Part shown: piece after piece, positions 11,860 through 23,406 of the stretch
Layout: each line of letters opens with the position of its first letter
Position numbering within the stretch: the first letter of the stretch is position 1
From: Tenrec ecaudatus
Lineage: Eukaryota; Chordata; Mammalia; Afrosoricida; Tenrecidae
Direction of reading: 5' to 3'
NCBI RefSeq assembly: GCF_050624435.1
Contig: NC_134538.1
Span: forward strand, 112,666,437 to 112,730,436
Length of the DNA: 64,000 bases
Notes under the pieces: generated by a model
Told to the model about the DNA's origin: nothing
Database searches by the model: none
Seen by the model: the letters and a program-made list of their open reading frames with translations, nothing else
Position numbers and translations under genes: made by a program

Positions 11860-12055
11860 ACTGCCATCTACTCTATACCAATCCATAGTAACCCTATTGG
11901 ACAGGGTAGAACTGCACCTGTGGGTTCCCAAGGCTGTAACTATTTATAGGAGTTGACAGCCCCATCTTTCTCCCACATAGTGGCTGGTGGTGTTGAACTG
12001 CCAGCCTTGCAGTCAGCAGTCCAACATGTAGCCCACTATATCATTATGGCTGCTC
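11860..12055 (-). mobile_element. AfroSINE
   Basis: Contains AGTAACCCTATTGGACAGGG, TTTCTCCCACATAGTGGCTG, GTTGAACTGCCAGCCTTGC and a degraded head ATCATTATGGCTGC. Nearly full length. Confidence 0.85.
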
Positions 12056-13916
12056 ATATAGGCCTTACTACAAAGGCATCTCTATGACTAACACATACTG
12101 CTTTTAAAATGTCTAAATTAAGTTTATATCAACATTTTCACTTTTCCAGTGTAGCCCCACAGAGCTGCTGTACACACTTGAAATAGAGCCAGAACTTTTA
12201 TCACGTAGTGCTTACTTTAGTTTTCCTGAGAAATTTTCCTGGAGGCGGCCCGTACCTAGAGAGAAGCTATTGATTTCCTAGGTTAATAGGCAGTAGGAGA
12301 AGTGACAGTGATTTCTTTATAAACTCCTGGAGGGATGCAGCATTGCCTTAGACAGAACTCACTACTGTCAACCAAAGTAGACAGATTATCACAGCATGTT
12401 TAGCAAATGATCGTGCAGGCTAAGGGGAAGCACACCCCGAGTGTAAGGGACAAGGGCGAGACGCTAACTGTGAAGAATGTATTGCAGACTTGTACACTTT
12501 ACCTTCCGTCTCTGTGAACATCAAAAACGCAGAGTAGTTCTCTTTAGCACTAACAATTGGATTAAAAATCGACTTTGAGCTTTAAAAACTTGCTTACAAA
12601 GGTTTTTCTTTCCCAATGAATTTTTTTAGAAGCAAAAAATAACATTCTATTAGAAAGACAGCATTTTTTTTCCTGAGGAATTTTAATGAAGTTTCTTTTT
12701 GTCGTGCAGTTTTAAAGATAGAATCTTGAAGACAGGAAGAAGTATTTCGAATTGCTTGCTGAGCTGAAGTAATTGGACATTCTGGGAATATACTCATAGA
12801 AAGAGGAATCAATTTTGCTGGAAAGTCATAATGTAAATTCCCACCAGTGATGCCCATGATGCTTAACGTGTTTTTGCAAATCAAAATTCATAGTGTTGGA
12901 TGCTCAATACTTTCCTGTGGACAGTGCATTCTGTCCCACAAAATGTAATAGAGAGAAATATGTCTTCTCTAGTTATGTTGAAATTAGCAGCCAGCGCTCC
13001 TTATGGAAATTGAAAAAAAATCATCTTTGGTAATTAAATATTTAGAAATATATTTACCAACTGTGTAATAAAACATTTGTTCTCTAGAACCTGTGTCCTT
13101 AACCATCAGGGAAAATTTACTTTTTTTTTTTCCAGATTATACCAATGTAGGTTTGGATCACAAAATGTTATCCCACAGTTAAACAAGAATAAAGATAAGC
13201 AATTATCCATGCCAAAAATTGCCTCTTAAATTAATGAAGTTTAAACAGACAAAAGAAAAAGGAAGAACTCAAGACGTGGACTTCTGGGTCATAAATTAAT
13301 TAGGCCAACGACCTTGAAGGGTTTTTGTTGTTAATGATATTTTTTTGTTAACTAAAATCCCTGAAGTCAGTGAAATCTTAAGCATTGCAACAATATATGA
13401 TATAGAAAAAAGCAGAGCTGCTTTGGACAAAGCAGGTGTGCATCCCTGTGTCCGCTTCCTGCACCTGAGATCACACAAAATACTCACAGGACAGAATCCC
13501 GCTGTGCCCTAAAGTAAGATCAACAATTATCTCACACATGGTTCTTATTTTTTTGCCTCAAAACAACTTCCAATCAAACTTCATACTTGTACAAATGAGG
13601 ACAATCCATCCGGTGATGCTTATGCGCATGTTTAAATGAAAATATATGTGAATGATAGGACATTAGCTTGTTATCAGTAATGAATTTGTTGTTGTGAGGT
13701 GCCCACAAGCTGGTTCCATCTCCTTCCAACCCTATGTGCTTGGGACTGAAACACAGCCTGCCCTGCACCAGCCTCACATTTGCTCTGGCATCTGAGCCAC
13801 TTGTTGCGGTCCCTGTGTCAGTCCATCTTGTGAAAACCTTCCTCTTTCCTCTGTCACTCTTTTACCAGGCATCACTTCCTTCTCCAGACATTGGTCTCTT
13901 CTCTCTCTCTCTTATT
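12056..13916. other. Unassigned, non-repeat by eye
   Basis: About 1.9 kb without a retroelement I recognise. A 96-codon minus-strand frame at 12594-12884 starts with ATG but has no known motif, no upstream ribosome context and no partner exon. 12400-12560 has several CpG-containing words (GCGAGACGC, AAACGCAG) unusual for the AT-rich surroundings. Possibly unique, possibly conserved non-coding DNA. Confidence 0.4.
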
Positions 13917-14873
13917 TTTTTTAATAAATCACTTTACTGGGGGCTCGTACAACTCTTACCACAGTCCATCCATTGTGTCAAGCACATCTGTACATCTGTT
14001 GCCATCATCATTTTCAAAACATTTTCTTTCTACTTGAGTCCTTGGTATCAGCTCCTCATTTTTCCCTCCCTCCCTCATGAACCCTTGATAATTTATAAAT
14101 CATTGCTATTTTGTCACGTCTTACACTGTCTGACATCTCCCTTTACCCAATTTTCTGTTGCCCATTCCCTTGGGAGAGGGTTATAGGTAGATCATTGTGA
14201 TTGGTTCCCCCTTTCTCCCCAACCTTCCCCTTAACCTCCTGGTATGGCTACTCATTATTGGTCCTGAAGTCTGTCCTGAATTCCCTGTGTTTTGAGCTCT
14301 TATCTGTACCGGTTTACATGCTCTGGACTAGCCAGATTTGTAAGGTTGAATTGGGGTCATGATAGTGGGGGTGTGGGGGAGCTTTAAAGAATGAGAGGAA
14401 AGTTGTATGTTTCATTGGTGCTATACCCTGACTACCTTGTCTTTCCCCTGTGACCCTTCTGTAAGATAATGTCCAATTGCCTACAGATTGACTTTGAGTT
14501 TCCACTTGGTATTCCCCCCCCCCCCCTATTCACATTGACATGATTTTTTGTTATTCTTCCATGTGGGCATTGTTCCTTCTCAGCCAGATGGCCACTTGTT
14601 TATATTCAAGCCTTTAAGACCCCAGATGCTATATCTTTTGGTAACCAGGCACCATCAGCTTTCTTCACCACATTTGCTTATGCACCCATTTTGTCTTCAG
14701 TGATCTTGTCGGGAAGATGAGCATCTCAGAATGCCAGATTATTAGAACAAAGTGTTCTTGTGTGAGGGAGCACTTGGGTAGAGGCCCAACACCCACCTGC
14801 TTCCTTAATACTAAACCTATAAATATATGTACATAGATCAGTTTACCCATCATCATATATAAAGATACAACAT
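13917..14873 (-). mobile_element. LINE-1 3' UTR, about 0.95 kb
   Basis: Starts at ACTTTACTGGGGGCTCGTAC and belongs to the second tail subfamily (CCATCCATTGTGTCAAGCAC, TCTACTTGAGTCC). It extends through GTCAAGGTT-like UTR blocks to CAAGCCTTTAAGACCCCAG, ACCATCAGCTTTCTTCACC and TACTAAACCTATAAATATA. Open frames at 13734-14186 and 14314-14505 are UTR shadows. A C13 run lies near 14513-14526. Confidence 0.88.
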
Positions 14874-15340
14874 GTCTGATGTACGTGAGATGAAACTTCA
14901 GCTTTGGCTCTAAGAACCATTCTGATTATACTTCATCCAGGAACTAAGAATTGGGAAGAGAGAGCTTGTGGGCAAATTCCCTATTTAAGAAGCCTGGGAA
15001 GCCAGGATTCTGGTGGAGGGTGGGCTTCATGCTTATGAGTTGGAGCTAAAGCTCAGTCACATTCTCCTAAGTAAAAGTTACTCCCCACAATATGCCCCAC
15101 AATAATACCAATTTTAAGGTGCTACTTGCAAGCACATGGTTGCTTATGATACTCTTGAAGGTCAATGCCTTGCAGGCTGGGGGGGGGGTGTGGGGATTAG
15201 ACACTTGCAGCATCTTCCCTGAGGGCTATCAGTTTCCAGACTGCTCGATTCCCTGCTGTTAAGGACAATAGACAGGCCTGCAGTCATCAATTTGGTTCCT
15301 GTATGTGGAGTTCACACCCTGCTGATAATGGTTCCTATGG
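14874..15340. other. Unassigned flank of an LTR-like block
   Basis: Contains CTATTTAAGAAGCCTGGG, with a TATTTAA box-like word, and a G9 run at about 15180. It may belong to the LTR-like unit that follows. Confidence 0.4.
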
Positions 15341-15750
15341 AGATCCAGAGAATAGATCAAACTTGCTCAGTGACATCAAGTTAGGCTGCCATCCTGAATC
15401 TAGGATCTGCCCATCTTGTCACATGGATAGCCCCAATCCCTCCTCTTCCTATTGTGTGTATACTCCTAGATTGTCCCCCTCTCATTGCTGTATAACCTAT
15501 AGTGCAATCCCTTCCTCTGATGTATATCTTTACCTGTAATTAGTGGGCTTGCACACCCCCAAAGAATGTAGACCTGAGTTAGTGATAGAGGCTCCCTCAT
15601 TCTCTCCGCACTTCCCTGGACCTCTCGCCAGTTCCCCTCTCTTCTCCCCTCCTCACTCCCCTGTTCCGTTTCCCCTTGTCCTCCTACCCTTCCCCCTCTC
15701 TCCATGTGGACCACCAAGAAGGGCAGAGGTGTGCATGCTACCATGAAATG
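15341..15750. repeat. LTR-like block, copy A
   Basis: Shares an ordered series of words with 16027-16440: GTTAGGCTGCCATCCT, then TCTAG, CCATCTTGT, TTGTCCCCCTC, a TAATA-rich pair and GGCTTGCA. The pyrimidine-rich stretch 15595-15710 explains the long frames on both strands. It looks like part of an ERV LTR, but no terminal TG/CA or duplication could be fixed. Confidence 0.5.
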
Positions 15751-16026
15751 TGTCTGACTCCATTATTTCAATCTCTTTTATCTCTCATGCTCTCAATGAC
15801 TTTAATATAATACGTATATACCTCAACTGTACAATTGTGCTTACTGAACCCATGATTAATGATGGGGGGCTGTCACCCTCAATTCAAACCACACCAGGCT
15901 ATCTGCCTGAAGGTTGTTTACCACTGAAAACAATCAGACCCTATTGTCTGTCCTACCCTAAGTAGGACCCACTCCCTTCTGATAAAGATCATAGATTGTT
16001 CCCCAGGAGAAGAGCTCAGGGACACC

Positions 16027-16440
16027 TAAGGTCAAGCTAGTTCAGAGATGACCAAGGTTAGGCTGCCATCCTAGCTCTAGAACCCACCTATCTTGTTTTA
16101 CCCACCTGTCCTGTATGCCTCTAGTACCTTCCTTTCGTATTCAGTGTACAGCCCTTAACTTGTCCCCCTCCTGTTATGTGTATGCCCCTAATACAACCCC
16201 TTCTAGTTATGTATGTGCTTACCGTGGCTTGCATGCCCGAGACGCTATACGTCTGTGAGAGAATGCCTGACTCTCCTTCTGGTCACCATGGGAGAGGTGA
16301 GCCCTTGCCTGTCATGTCTGTTGTTCCTTTAAGTTATACACAGCAACTACACAGCAACTCCACAGCAGCTTCCTGGACACAGTTGTTTATGGAGGCTGGT
16401 CCCTCGCAACAAATTGGTTTGTCCTTTCAGCAGTCCATGG
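16027..16440. repeat. LTR-like block, copy B
   Basis: Direct-orientation partner of copy A, offset by about 680 bp. The shared words run from GGTTAGGCTGCCATCCT to TGGCTTGCATGCCC. After them come CTGTTGTTCCTTTAAG and ACAGCAACTCCACAGCAGC, which copy A lacks. It could be a tandem LTR duplication or two overlapping solo LTRs. Confidence 0.5.
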
Positions 16441-16570
16441 TACTCTGAATATTCTTCACCAGCACTAAAATTCGATTACATAGATTCTTCTTCAGTTTTT
16501 CTTTTCAATACTCATTTTTAAATAGTAAACTATCTTTCATATCCTTTTCATAGGCTATGAACACTCCAAG

Positions 16571-16804
16571 CCAAACCCCAGCTACTGAGTTGATTCTGAC
16601 TCATACCCCACTGCTGCCTTGTCAATTGCAACTCAGAGTGAGCCTTCATAACAAACTAGAATTGCTCTTTTGGGTTTTGGGGGCTGTAAATCTTGACAAG
16701 AGCAGAAAATCTCATCTTTCTCCCACACACTGACTGGTGGCTTTGAACTGCTGACCTTGAGGTTAACAGCCACATGCACAATCTGCTATACCACCACGAT
16801 TCCT
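16571..16804 (-). mobile_element. AfroSINE
   Basis: CCAAACCCCAGCTACTGAG opens the reversed tail. TTTCTCCCACACACTGACTG and TGACCTTGAGGTTAACAGCC follow, and the head ends ACCACGATTCC. A truncated second AfroSINE middle (ACTCACAGCGACC, GGGTTTCTGAGACC) abuts it at 16805-16850. Confidence 0.85.
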
Positions 16805-16855
16805 CTCCAACTCACAGCGACCTTAATGGGGTTTCTGAGACCATAAACCTATTTT

Positions 16856-17640
16856 TTAAAGAACATTTTCGTCTACCTTGTTGTCATTGTTGTTAGCTCC
16901 CCATTTCCCCAACTTTCCCTGCCAGGTCTCTAGATAGCTGTTAATCCAGTTACTGTATCTGTAGATACAATATGCTTCTGCAGGGTTTTGTATATGGAAA
17001 AAAAACATTTAATACAACAAGAAACAAGCAAAAAGAAATCCAGCAATGACAAAATGAAACAGAGAAAAACTTTAAATTGAAAAGAATATTCAAAACTGGA
17101 ATAACTTTCAATGGGTCCAAATAGAGACATAAATGATAAAGTGTTGCATTTTAAGCTAACCACATCTGCCCAACTCAACTTTAAAAGCTCTCTGTCTAAC
17201 AACAAGGCTATTCGTGCCCCTGGACTGTGGTTCGAGGGACTTCACCACACGTTTAATCATCAGGAGGACCTTGCAAATGGATTCGGGTTTTCCCTGTCCT
17301 TGTAGCCTTCTGCAAACTTGGTGCAAAGAATTTAAGCACTGATACCATTCCCTCCCCTGGATGTGAATTTTTTCTATTTACAATCCTCGAATCACATAGG
17401 CCGGTGTGCTTATTTCTTGTGAGCTTATCTGAAGCTTCACTTAGATGGCTGCTGGTTGTAAGACTAGCCTGTAAATCCCCAGATGCTATTATTCATGGTA
17501 ACTTGGCATCATCTAATCCCTTAGCCAAACTTTGCTGTAGCACCTATTTCTTCAGCAATCTCTTTTGGAGGGCTAATGCCCAGTAGCACAGTATCATAAG
17601 AGCTAAAGGCAATATCATCAGGGCTAAAATGAAGTATAAT
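16856..17640 (-). mobile_element. LINE-1 3' UTR, old copy
   Basis: Upstream part of an L1 3' UTR in reverse. Recognisable blocks are CAGTAACAC-free AAACATTTAATACAACAAG, TTTAAAAGCTCTCTG, CCGGTGTGCTTATTTC, TTAGATGGCTGCTGG, CCCCAGATGCTATTATTC and CATCTAATCCCTTAGCC. These match the order seen in the younger copies at 46.6 kb (GATGGCTGC, CCCCAGATG, ACCATC) but are far more diverged, and the terminal A-rich end is absent. Confidence 0.7.
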
Positions 17641-18671
17641 GCCCAAATCCATTCATGTATAAGATAACTCTATTGATAGCACCATTAATTTAGTCAATTA
17701 ATTTAGTGTTATTGAGAAAAGGAAATTATGTATGTATTGACCAACTTTTTAGATCTCAATATATGATTTGTTGACTTATACAGGTTAAAATATTAAGTGA
17801 CCAGACACTTTTTACACAAGCAATGAGCATTGGGGATAAGGCAAAACTTTCAATAACACTCATTCACAAAATCATAGACAAGCCTATACACTGACACATG
17901 TCATTGAAAAGCACAGAGTGGATAAATAATAAATATATTGTAGTTCTGTGCCACCATAGATTGAAGAACCTCAAAGGAAGAGATCCAAACCAGAGTCCAA
18001 TGATCACTAATTTCAATAACCTTTAGGTAGCAATCATCTGATGCTCCTCCCTCTAAGGCAGACATTTTAGCCTTAACTTCAGGGGAGTATAAAGTCTAGT
18101 TCTCTTACTGGAATTTCCAAATTGGATCCTTCTGATGTGGTTTATGATGGAAGATGTGATCCTTGAGAACAGAGTCTAAAGTCCTAGTTATCTATAGCTT
18201 ATGGCCTGGTTCAAAAGTATCCCATTAGAGATGTGATACCAGGTGTCTTCTCCCTTTGGGGTCTATATAAATAATGTTTGCATTTTCCCCCATGGCAAAT
18301 TGCCCTACCCAGTTTACCCAGAGACAAAAGTGTACTTGCCATCTCTGAGATGCACATGGTCCCACCACCTCTTGACTTGGGTTTCAAGTCAGGTTTGCTA
18401 ATCACTCTTGAAGGAATGACTGTTGATTTGGGGTGGCCGTAGACCAATGTTATATGCAGGGACTGATTGGTCTTCTCTCTCTCCCTCCATCTTGAAAAAT
18501 TGACCTCCTCCCTAGCTCTGGTTTTGGAGATGTATAAATGATGCATTCTTGAGCCTTGGCCGGCTCACTAACTTATTGCTTGAGAGACCTAAGGACCGAG
18601 GCCAGCCTTTGTGTTCGTGTACATCCTTACAGTAGTGGACTCATATATTAGTTGTCCTTTTGTCATTGACT
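17641..18671. other. Unassigned
   Basis: No retroelement recognised. A 111-codon minus-strand frame (18211-18546) is rich in K, R and S and lacks any domain. The minus strand has TTTATATAGACCCC near 18265, reminiscent of an LTR TATA box, so an undetected LTR is possible. Confidence 0.35.
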
Positions 18672-19001
18672 GCATTCGCCAGGGATTGCCAAAAGGACAA
18701 ACAAAGGTGTCTTTGAAGACGTGTGCCCAGAGTGCTCTTCAGAGGCAAAAAGGGCGAGATCCCGTCTTACTTACTTTAGACATGTTGCCAGGAGGGACCA
18801 GTCCCTGGAAAAGGAGTCCATCCAAGGTAAAGTAGAGAGGTAGTTCAAAGTCCTACGTGAGATGGATGGATGCAGTTGTGGCAATACTGGGCTCCAGCAT
18901 AGGAACAATTGTGAGGATAGAACAGGACCATGCAGTTCCTTCTGTTGTGCGTAGTGTCGCTGAGGGTCAGAGAAGACTGGATGACACGTCACAACAACAA
19001 C
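18672..19001 (+). mobile_element. BovB LINE 3' end
   Basis: Begins CGCCAGGGATTGCCAAAAGG and passes GACATGTTGCCAGGAGG, CCAGTCCCTGGAAAAGGAG and TCTGTTGTGCGTAGTGTCGC, ending in the tail CACAACAACAACTTC. The tail abuts an older L1 at 19002 directly, so BovB inserted into or next to it. Confidence 0.87.
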
Positions 19002-19350
19002 TTCACTCAGCAGAATGGTTTCCAAGTCCATCCAGATCATCAGAGGCTTCCTAGTTCCATCACTGATTTTTAGGGATGCGTAGTATTCCATTGTTTGTAT
19101 GTACCAGAGATTCTTTATCCATTCTTCTACTGATGGGCATTTGGACTGGTTCTAGCTTCTTGCTATTGTGAACTGTGCTGCCTGAACATGGAAGACATGT
19201 TTGTGTTTTCTCTCTTATGTCTTTAGGGGAATGCCCAGCAGAGGTACTGATGGGTCATACAGGAGTATTCTTCCTAGGTGTTTTAGGTAATGCCATATAG
19301 TTTTCCAAAATGGTTGTACGTGTTTATAAGCCCACTAGCAGTTCTCTAGA
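19002..19350 (-). mobile_element. LINE-1 ORF2 C-terminus
   Basis: Reversed L1 ORF2 end: CTTCACTCAGCAGAATGG, GCGTAGTATTCCATTGTTTG, TGATGGGCATTTGG and GTACTGATGGGTCATAC. The minus-strand frame at 18771-19091 reads MEYYASLK and LSEVV, the conserved last residues of L1 ORF2p. Confidence 0.83.
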
Positions 19351-19717
19351 GCAGAATGTGACATCTGAAAGGCTAAGGGTTCCAAGTATGACATCCAATC
19401 ATCAGTGTGATTGGGGCCTATGCTGACCAAGAATTGAAGTAAGAGGAAGAAAATAAAGTTATCTGCTTCAGAAAATAATGTTATCTGGGATAAGATGAGA
19501 AGGAATGAAAATGGCTAGTGTTTAAGTAGAATTTATCCTGAGCTCATAAAAATGACTAGCAGCCATAAGGACACATATTCTGGTCTTAAGCTCCTCTCTG
19601 CCTTGTCTCTTAGGTCTCAACAAACCACCTCAGGAGTTTCCTCGACTCTTTTTCTCTAGCATCCAGATAGCGCCCATCCTGTCTCTGTCAGGCCGTCCCT
19701 TCACACCGGACTTACAA
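19351..19717. other. No gene or clear repeat seen
   Basis: Short anonymous interval between the L1 and the AfroSINE. Confidence 0.45.
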
Positions 19718-19916
19718 GAAGCTCTGGTGATACAGCGAGTTACACGTAGGGATGCTCACTAAGGGTCGGTAGTTCCAACCACCAGCTGCTCCACAGGAGA
19801 AAGAAAGAGGAGGCTTTCTGCTCCAGTGTAGATTCACAGTCTTGGAAACCCACAGGGGCAGTTCCACTATGCCCCCCGAGTCTGAATCCACTCTAGAGTA
19901 GTAGGTTTGTGTGAGT
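19718..19916 (+). mobile_element. AfroSINE
   Basis: GAAGCTCTGGTGATACAGC head, CCACCAGCTGCTCCACAGG middle, GGAAACCCACAGGGGCAG and a decayed tail CTGAATCCACTC. The segment around 19800 carries a small AGAAAGAGG insertion. Confidence 0.82.
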
Positions 19917-20114
19917 TTACATAAAAAAATTTACCCTCTTTCCATGGTTTATTGTGTATCAGAACACTGAACAGTCAACATATTATGCAGGTATTTATTG
20001 CCTTTCTATTTGTTTAACTCCTCTCATTAGCATAGCATCTCCATAATAGAAATGTGTGGATATTCTGCTCACTTCATATTTTTAGTTACCCAAATTTTTC
20101 CTGGAATTAACTTA

Positions 20115-20278
20115 ACCCAAACTCACTGCCAAGGAGTTGTTTCTGACTTCTGAGACGATACATCCTTACAGGAGCAGATCGCTGCACCAATCTCCGATGG
20201 AGTGGCTGATGGATTTGAACCATCCGCTCCGAGGTCCCACGCCAATGCTTTCCTGATGGCACCATTAGGGCTCCTTGT
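20115..20278 (-). mobile_element. AfroSINE
   Basis: Starts CCCAAACTCACTGCCAAGG and ends ATTAGGGCTCC, the reversed head. On the minus strand the B-box-derived GGTTCAAATCC (20211-20221) is well preserved. The central GGGGCAG block is deleted. Confidence 0.85.
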
Positions 20279-20358
20279 GGCATTTAGTAGGTAATTAATA
20301 AACATCAATCAGATAGCTGAATGAGTAGATGAATGAATGCACAAGAATGGAGAAGAGT

Positions 20359-20891
20359 TGTTAAGCTAAACACTTCTCTTATTCTCAGTCCTTTCTGCTT
20401 GGGCCGTCTGGACCATGCAGCCGCCTCCGGCCAGCTCTCCTGAAAGATAGCCTGCTGGACTGCGTGGCCCCTTCCTCTAGGCTCTCAAGGCCAGAGCTGG
20501 ACTGTGTGGTCCCTGGTTCCAAGGAGCTTATCTCTCGGGGCTGGGTCTGTACAGCCCCTTCCCTCAGTGATCCGGGATGATTTACTCACAGACCACACCC
20601 TGACTCAGACCCTGCCACTGCAGCTCCAGAAGGCCTTCCTTCCCCCATCAGTACACCCATCCTTGGCTCAAGCTCTGTCTGTGTCCCACTGTCTCACTGC
20701 CACGTGCGATTTCCCTGACCTAACTCGTTGGGTCTCAGAACCTGCCCAGGTGCTCAAGATGCCCCCGTCCTTCTCTGTTCTCCCTTCCCTCCTCAATAAA
20801 GCCATTCGCAACTTCACATTCCTGGCTAAACTCTATCTCTGTGCAACGCCTCCTTCTCCAACCTCTCATCTTGGTGCCGAAAGACCTGGGA
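20359..20891 (+). mobile_element. ERV LTR with primer-binding-site-like end
   Basis: A GC-rich block unlike its AT-rich surroundings. It has a polyadenylation signal (AATAAA, 20795-20800), a 3' edge ending CA near 20867-20868, then three bases and TGGTGCCGAAAGACCTGGGA (20872-20891), which resembles the TGGTGCCGAAACCCGGGA type of retroviral primer-binding site. The 71-bp spacing is reasonable for R/U5. The start is a guess. The 168-codon frame at 20504-21010 follows from GC content and is not a protein. No gag-like sequence follows. Confidence 0.6.
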
Positions 20892-22139
20892 CTGACAGGA
20901 GGGCCCTCTGTGCTGCCCCAGCCTGCTTCTGGCCGGTGCACAGCCCCATCCTCTGTCTTCAGCCCCTCACTTTCCATTTTATTCTGCCTCCTCTTGCCCT
21001 TTTCATTTAATAAGTATCCCTTAACTTCAATTCCTTCTGGTCGAATCAACAGGATATATGTTTTTCAATTATATTGAAATGATTACTGTCACCTTTTGCT
21101 CACATCTCTCTTCCATTTAGTAATGTTTCCTCACTCTCCAAAATTTACAAAGTTAAATGCAGTAATAATGTAATGGAAAAACATTTGCATAATATGCTCC
21201 CTCTTGGGGTTATAAATAAAGCTAGTAACCAGCTCATCTCTGATGCTTGATGTCAGCTTATAAAAAGCGAGAAGTATTTCAGGCTGACTCACAAGTTACA
21301 ACACAAATGAAATACAATCACTATGGTTAATAGTATTAATAATAGAATACTGTCTTACCTTTAGAAATCTAAACAAATGCTTGATTTTTAAAATTTTATA
21401 TCATTGTTTCTTACAGCACGCTGTTAGGATTCATGCTCTTCTCCACTTATCATTTGCTCTGACTTTAATAGTTTTTCTTTATTAGGGATGGAATTTTGCG
21501 TAATAAATAATTTTCTTAACCTTCCAATTGAATGTGACTTATTTTCTCATAAATTATTTTAAGTGAATCACGTCAGTGCAATTGGGCCTTTTAGAATTTC
21601 CAGCCTTTCTTTTGTATTTATTTCAGATGGCACGTGTGCCTCTCAGAATGCAGACCAATTACTATTAGTGTAATATTTTATAGTCTTGTCTTAGACTAGA
21701 GCATGTCTTAATTTCTGACTCACAGGCTTAAGTAGAACCGAGCCATTTTTCATTTTCCTTGATATTCTGAACAAGAGTTTGTAATCTTTAGTTGGTAGTT
21801 GTTTATAAATTTTCTGCATATGGTGATAGCGGTCAGGAATTTATACCTACATTTTAATGAATAGAAGACTAAAACAGAACAAGTCAGAGCTCAAACAAGT
21901 TGCACAAAATTACTCTTGATGTCTCACTTGCTGATGTTAGATGAACCCAAATTCCAAATCTATATCTAATCTATTTTTATATGTTTAAAAAGGGCACTAT
22001 TTTTATAGCCTTATGTGTAAACTAAGTGTTGACTTTTTGAAAACTATAAAAAATGTCCCTCAGAATTATGGAGTTGGATATTATTCTGTGATTGTTGTCT
22101 GTCGGCAAGTGTTTCCCCACTCACCGCTACATTTGAAAG
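20892..22139. other. Unassigned; regulatory-looking words
   Basis: No repeat recognised after about 21010. Of note are an octamer ATTTGCAT at about 21183, a TATAAATA about 28 bp downstream, a CACGTG E-box near 21632 and TAATTA-like words. These could mark a conserved enhancer or be chance in AT-rich DNA. Confidence 0.4.
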
Positions 22140-22288
22140 AGCCAATCTGCCCCAGGGGGTCTCCTAGTCTGTCATCTTCATGGCAGAAAGTTTCCCAGGG
22201 TTTTGCTTCTGTGGAGTGGCTGGAGTGTTACACCGCCCATCTCTGAGTTGGCAGGTGAGTGCCGAATCAGTGCACCACCAGGGTTCCA
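22140..22288 (-). mobile_element. AfroSINE fragment
   Basis: The end ATCAGTGCACCACCAGGGTTCC is a clear reversed head. GCCAATCTGCCCCAGGGGG is a decayed middle. The tail is missing. Confidence 0.65.
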
Positions 22289-23066
22289 TGATCTTATTCT
22301 GAGAGTACTTTTATCTTTTATTTTAATTTTTATCAAGACATCATATTTGACTACTAGACTATTCATCAATATAGAATTTTAAATCTTATCAATAGAGACT
22401 ATTATATTTCTCTCCAATGCTAATTTAAAAGATTCATAGATACACAGCCCTAAGCACGGCTTCTTTAGGATTAAACCATTTCAGAGCTCAAAAGTAAATT
22501 ACTAATCTACTACTTAATTTTGTTTCATTCTGTAAAAATAGCTCAAGGGGGTAAAATAGTTCTGAGAATGAACTACTCTAGTTCAACCAACTTGAACAGA
22601 AATTTTGGCTAAAAGCCAGAAATAAACACCTGCATTTAGGAGAGACTCTATCTTAGCGCAGGTGATTAAAAAAAAAAAAAACCAAAAAAACACCCTAGAG
22701 GATGAAATAAGAAAACCTTATCTTGCATTCAAAAGGTGAAACCATGGTTATACTATTTTTATACATTTGGAGCCATAATTAATGATAGAAATAATAGTGT
22801 GAGGGCCAGTGGGCGGGATTTGGTTTCTACATAAGAAGGTAAAAATTAAATATGCCGTTGTGCTGATAAGAGATTTAAAATTAGAAGTGGAAATTAGGGG
22901 CAGAGGAAGCATTTTTTTCATTGTGTTGACCTTAACTTCTCTAAATGCCTTAGAATGGTTTTAGAATTACCCAAAAGAAATGTTAGCATCCTGCCTTACC
23001 AGGCATTTTCTCGTATACTTTTCATCTGTTTTTTCCTACCATATCCATGGCTCGGGGAAAAATTAA
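22289..23066. other. No gene or clear repeat seen
   Basis: AT-rich, with an A14 run near 22667-22680. Nothing else recognised. Confidence 0.45.
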
Positions 23067-23216
23067 ACACACTACCACTCAGGTTTTTGAGTGGATTCTG
23101 ACCCTGTAGGATAACATCATGGAAAAATCTTTAAAGGTGTGGAAAGTCTCAACTTTCTCCTCAGAGCAGCTGCTGGTTTCCAACTGCTAATCTAGTGGTT
23201 AGTAGCCCAGAGGTTG
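23067..23216 (-). mobile_element. AfroSINE
   Basis: ACACTACCACTCAGG tail, GATTCTGACCCTGTAGG, CTTTCTCCTCAGAGCAGCTG and AGTGGTTAGTAGCCCAG. Its head end has dissolved into the minisatellite that follows. Confidence 0.75.
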
Positions 23217-23283
23217 TTCTACTACCTCCCCCTACCTCCTTACTACCTCCCCCTACCTCCTTACTACCTCCCCTTACCTCCAG
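23217..23283. repeat. 21-bp minisatellite, three units
   Basis: Three near-identical 21-bp units (ACTACCTCCCCCTACCTCCTT), the last with one C-to-T change, start at 23221. They are pyrimidine-rich and give a YYLPLPP repeat in one frame. Confidence 0.92.
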
Positions 23284-23406
23284 CAGCCTCTAATCAAACA
23301 GCCTTTTGGGGCTTGGACCCAAGCAGAGGTATATTGGATTGTTTCTTGCCACTTCCTCTTTTGCTTAACTCTCAGGAAGGGCCAGCCCTCTCATTCTTTT
23401 TATTTT

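Noticed and set aside
12594..12884. 96-codon minus-strand frame considered as a small gene
   Set aside because: No domain, splice pattern or regulatory context; length is within chance for 64 kb of AT-rich DNA.
13734..14186. 150-codon plus-strand frame
   Set aside because: Runs into the antisense of the L1 3' UTR at 13917; a shadow frame.
20115..20278. Possible tRNA gene from the B-box-like GGTTCAAATCC
   Set aside because: The flanks match the AfroSINE, whose head is tRNA-derived; no cloverleaf with intact acceptor stem is present.
20504..21010. 168-codon open frame, the longest in the window
   Set aside because: It lies in the GC- and pyrimidine-rich LTR, runs through the polyadenylation signal and primer-binding-site-like motif, and has no domain.
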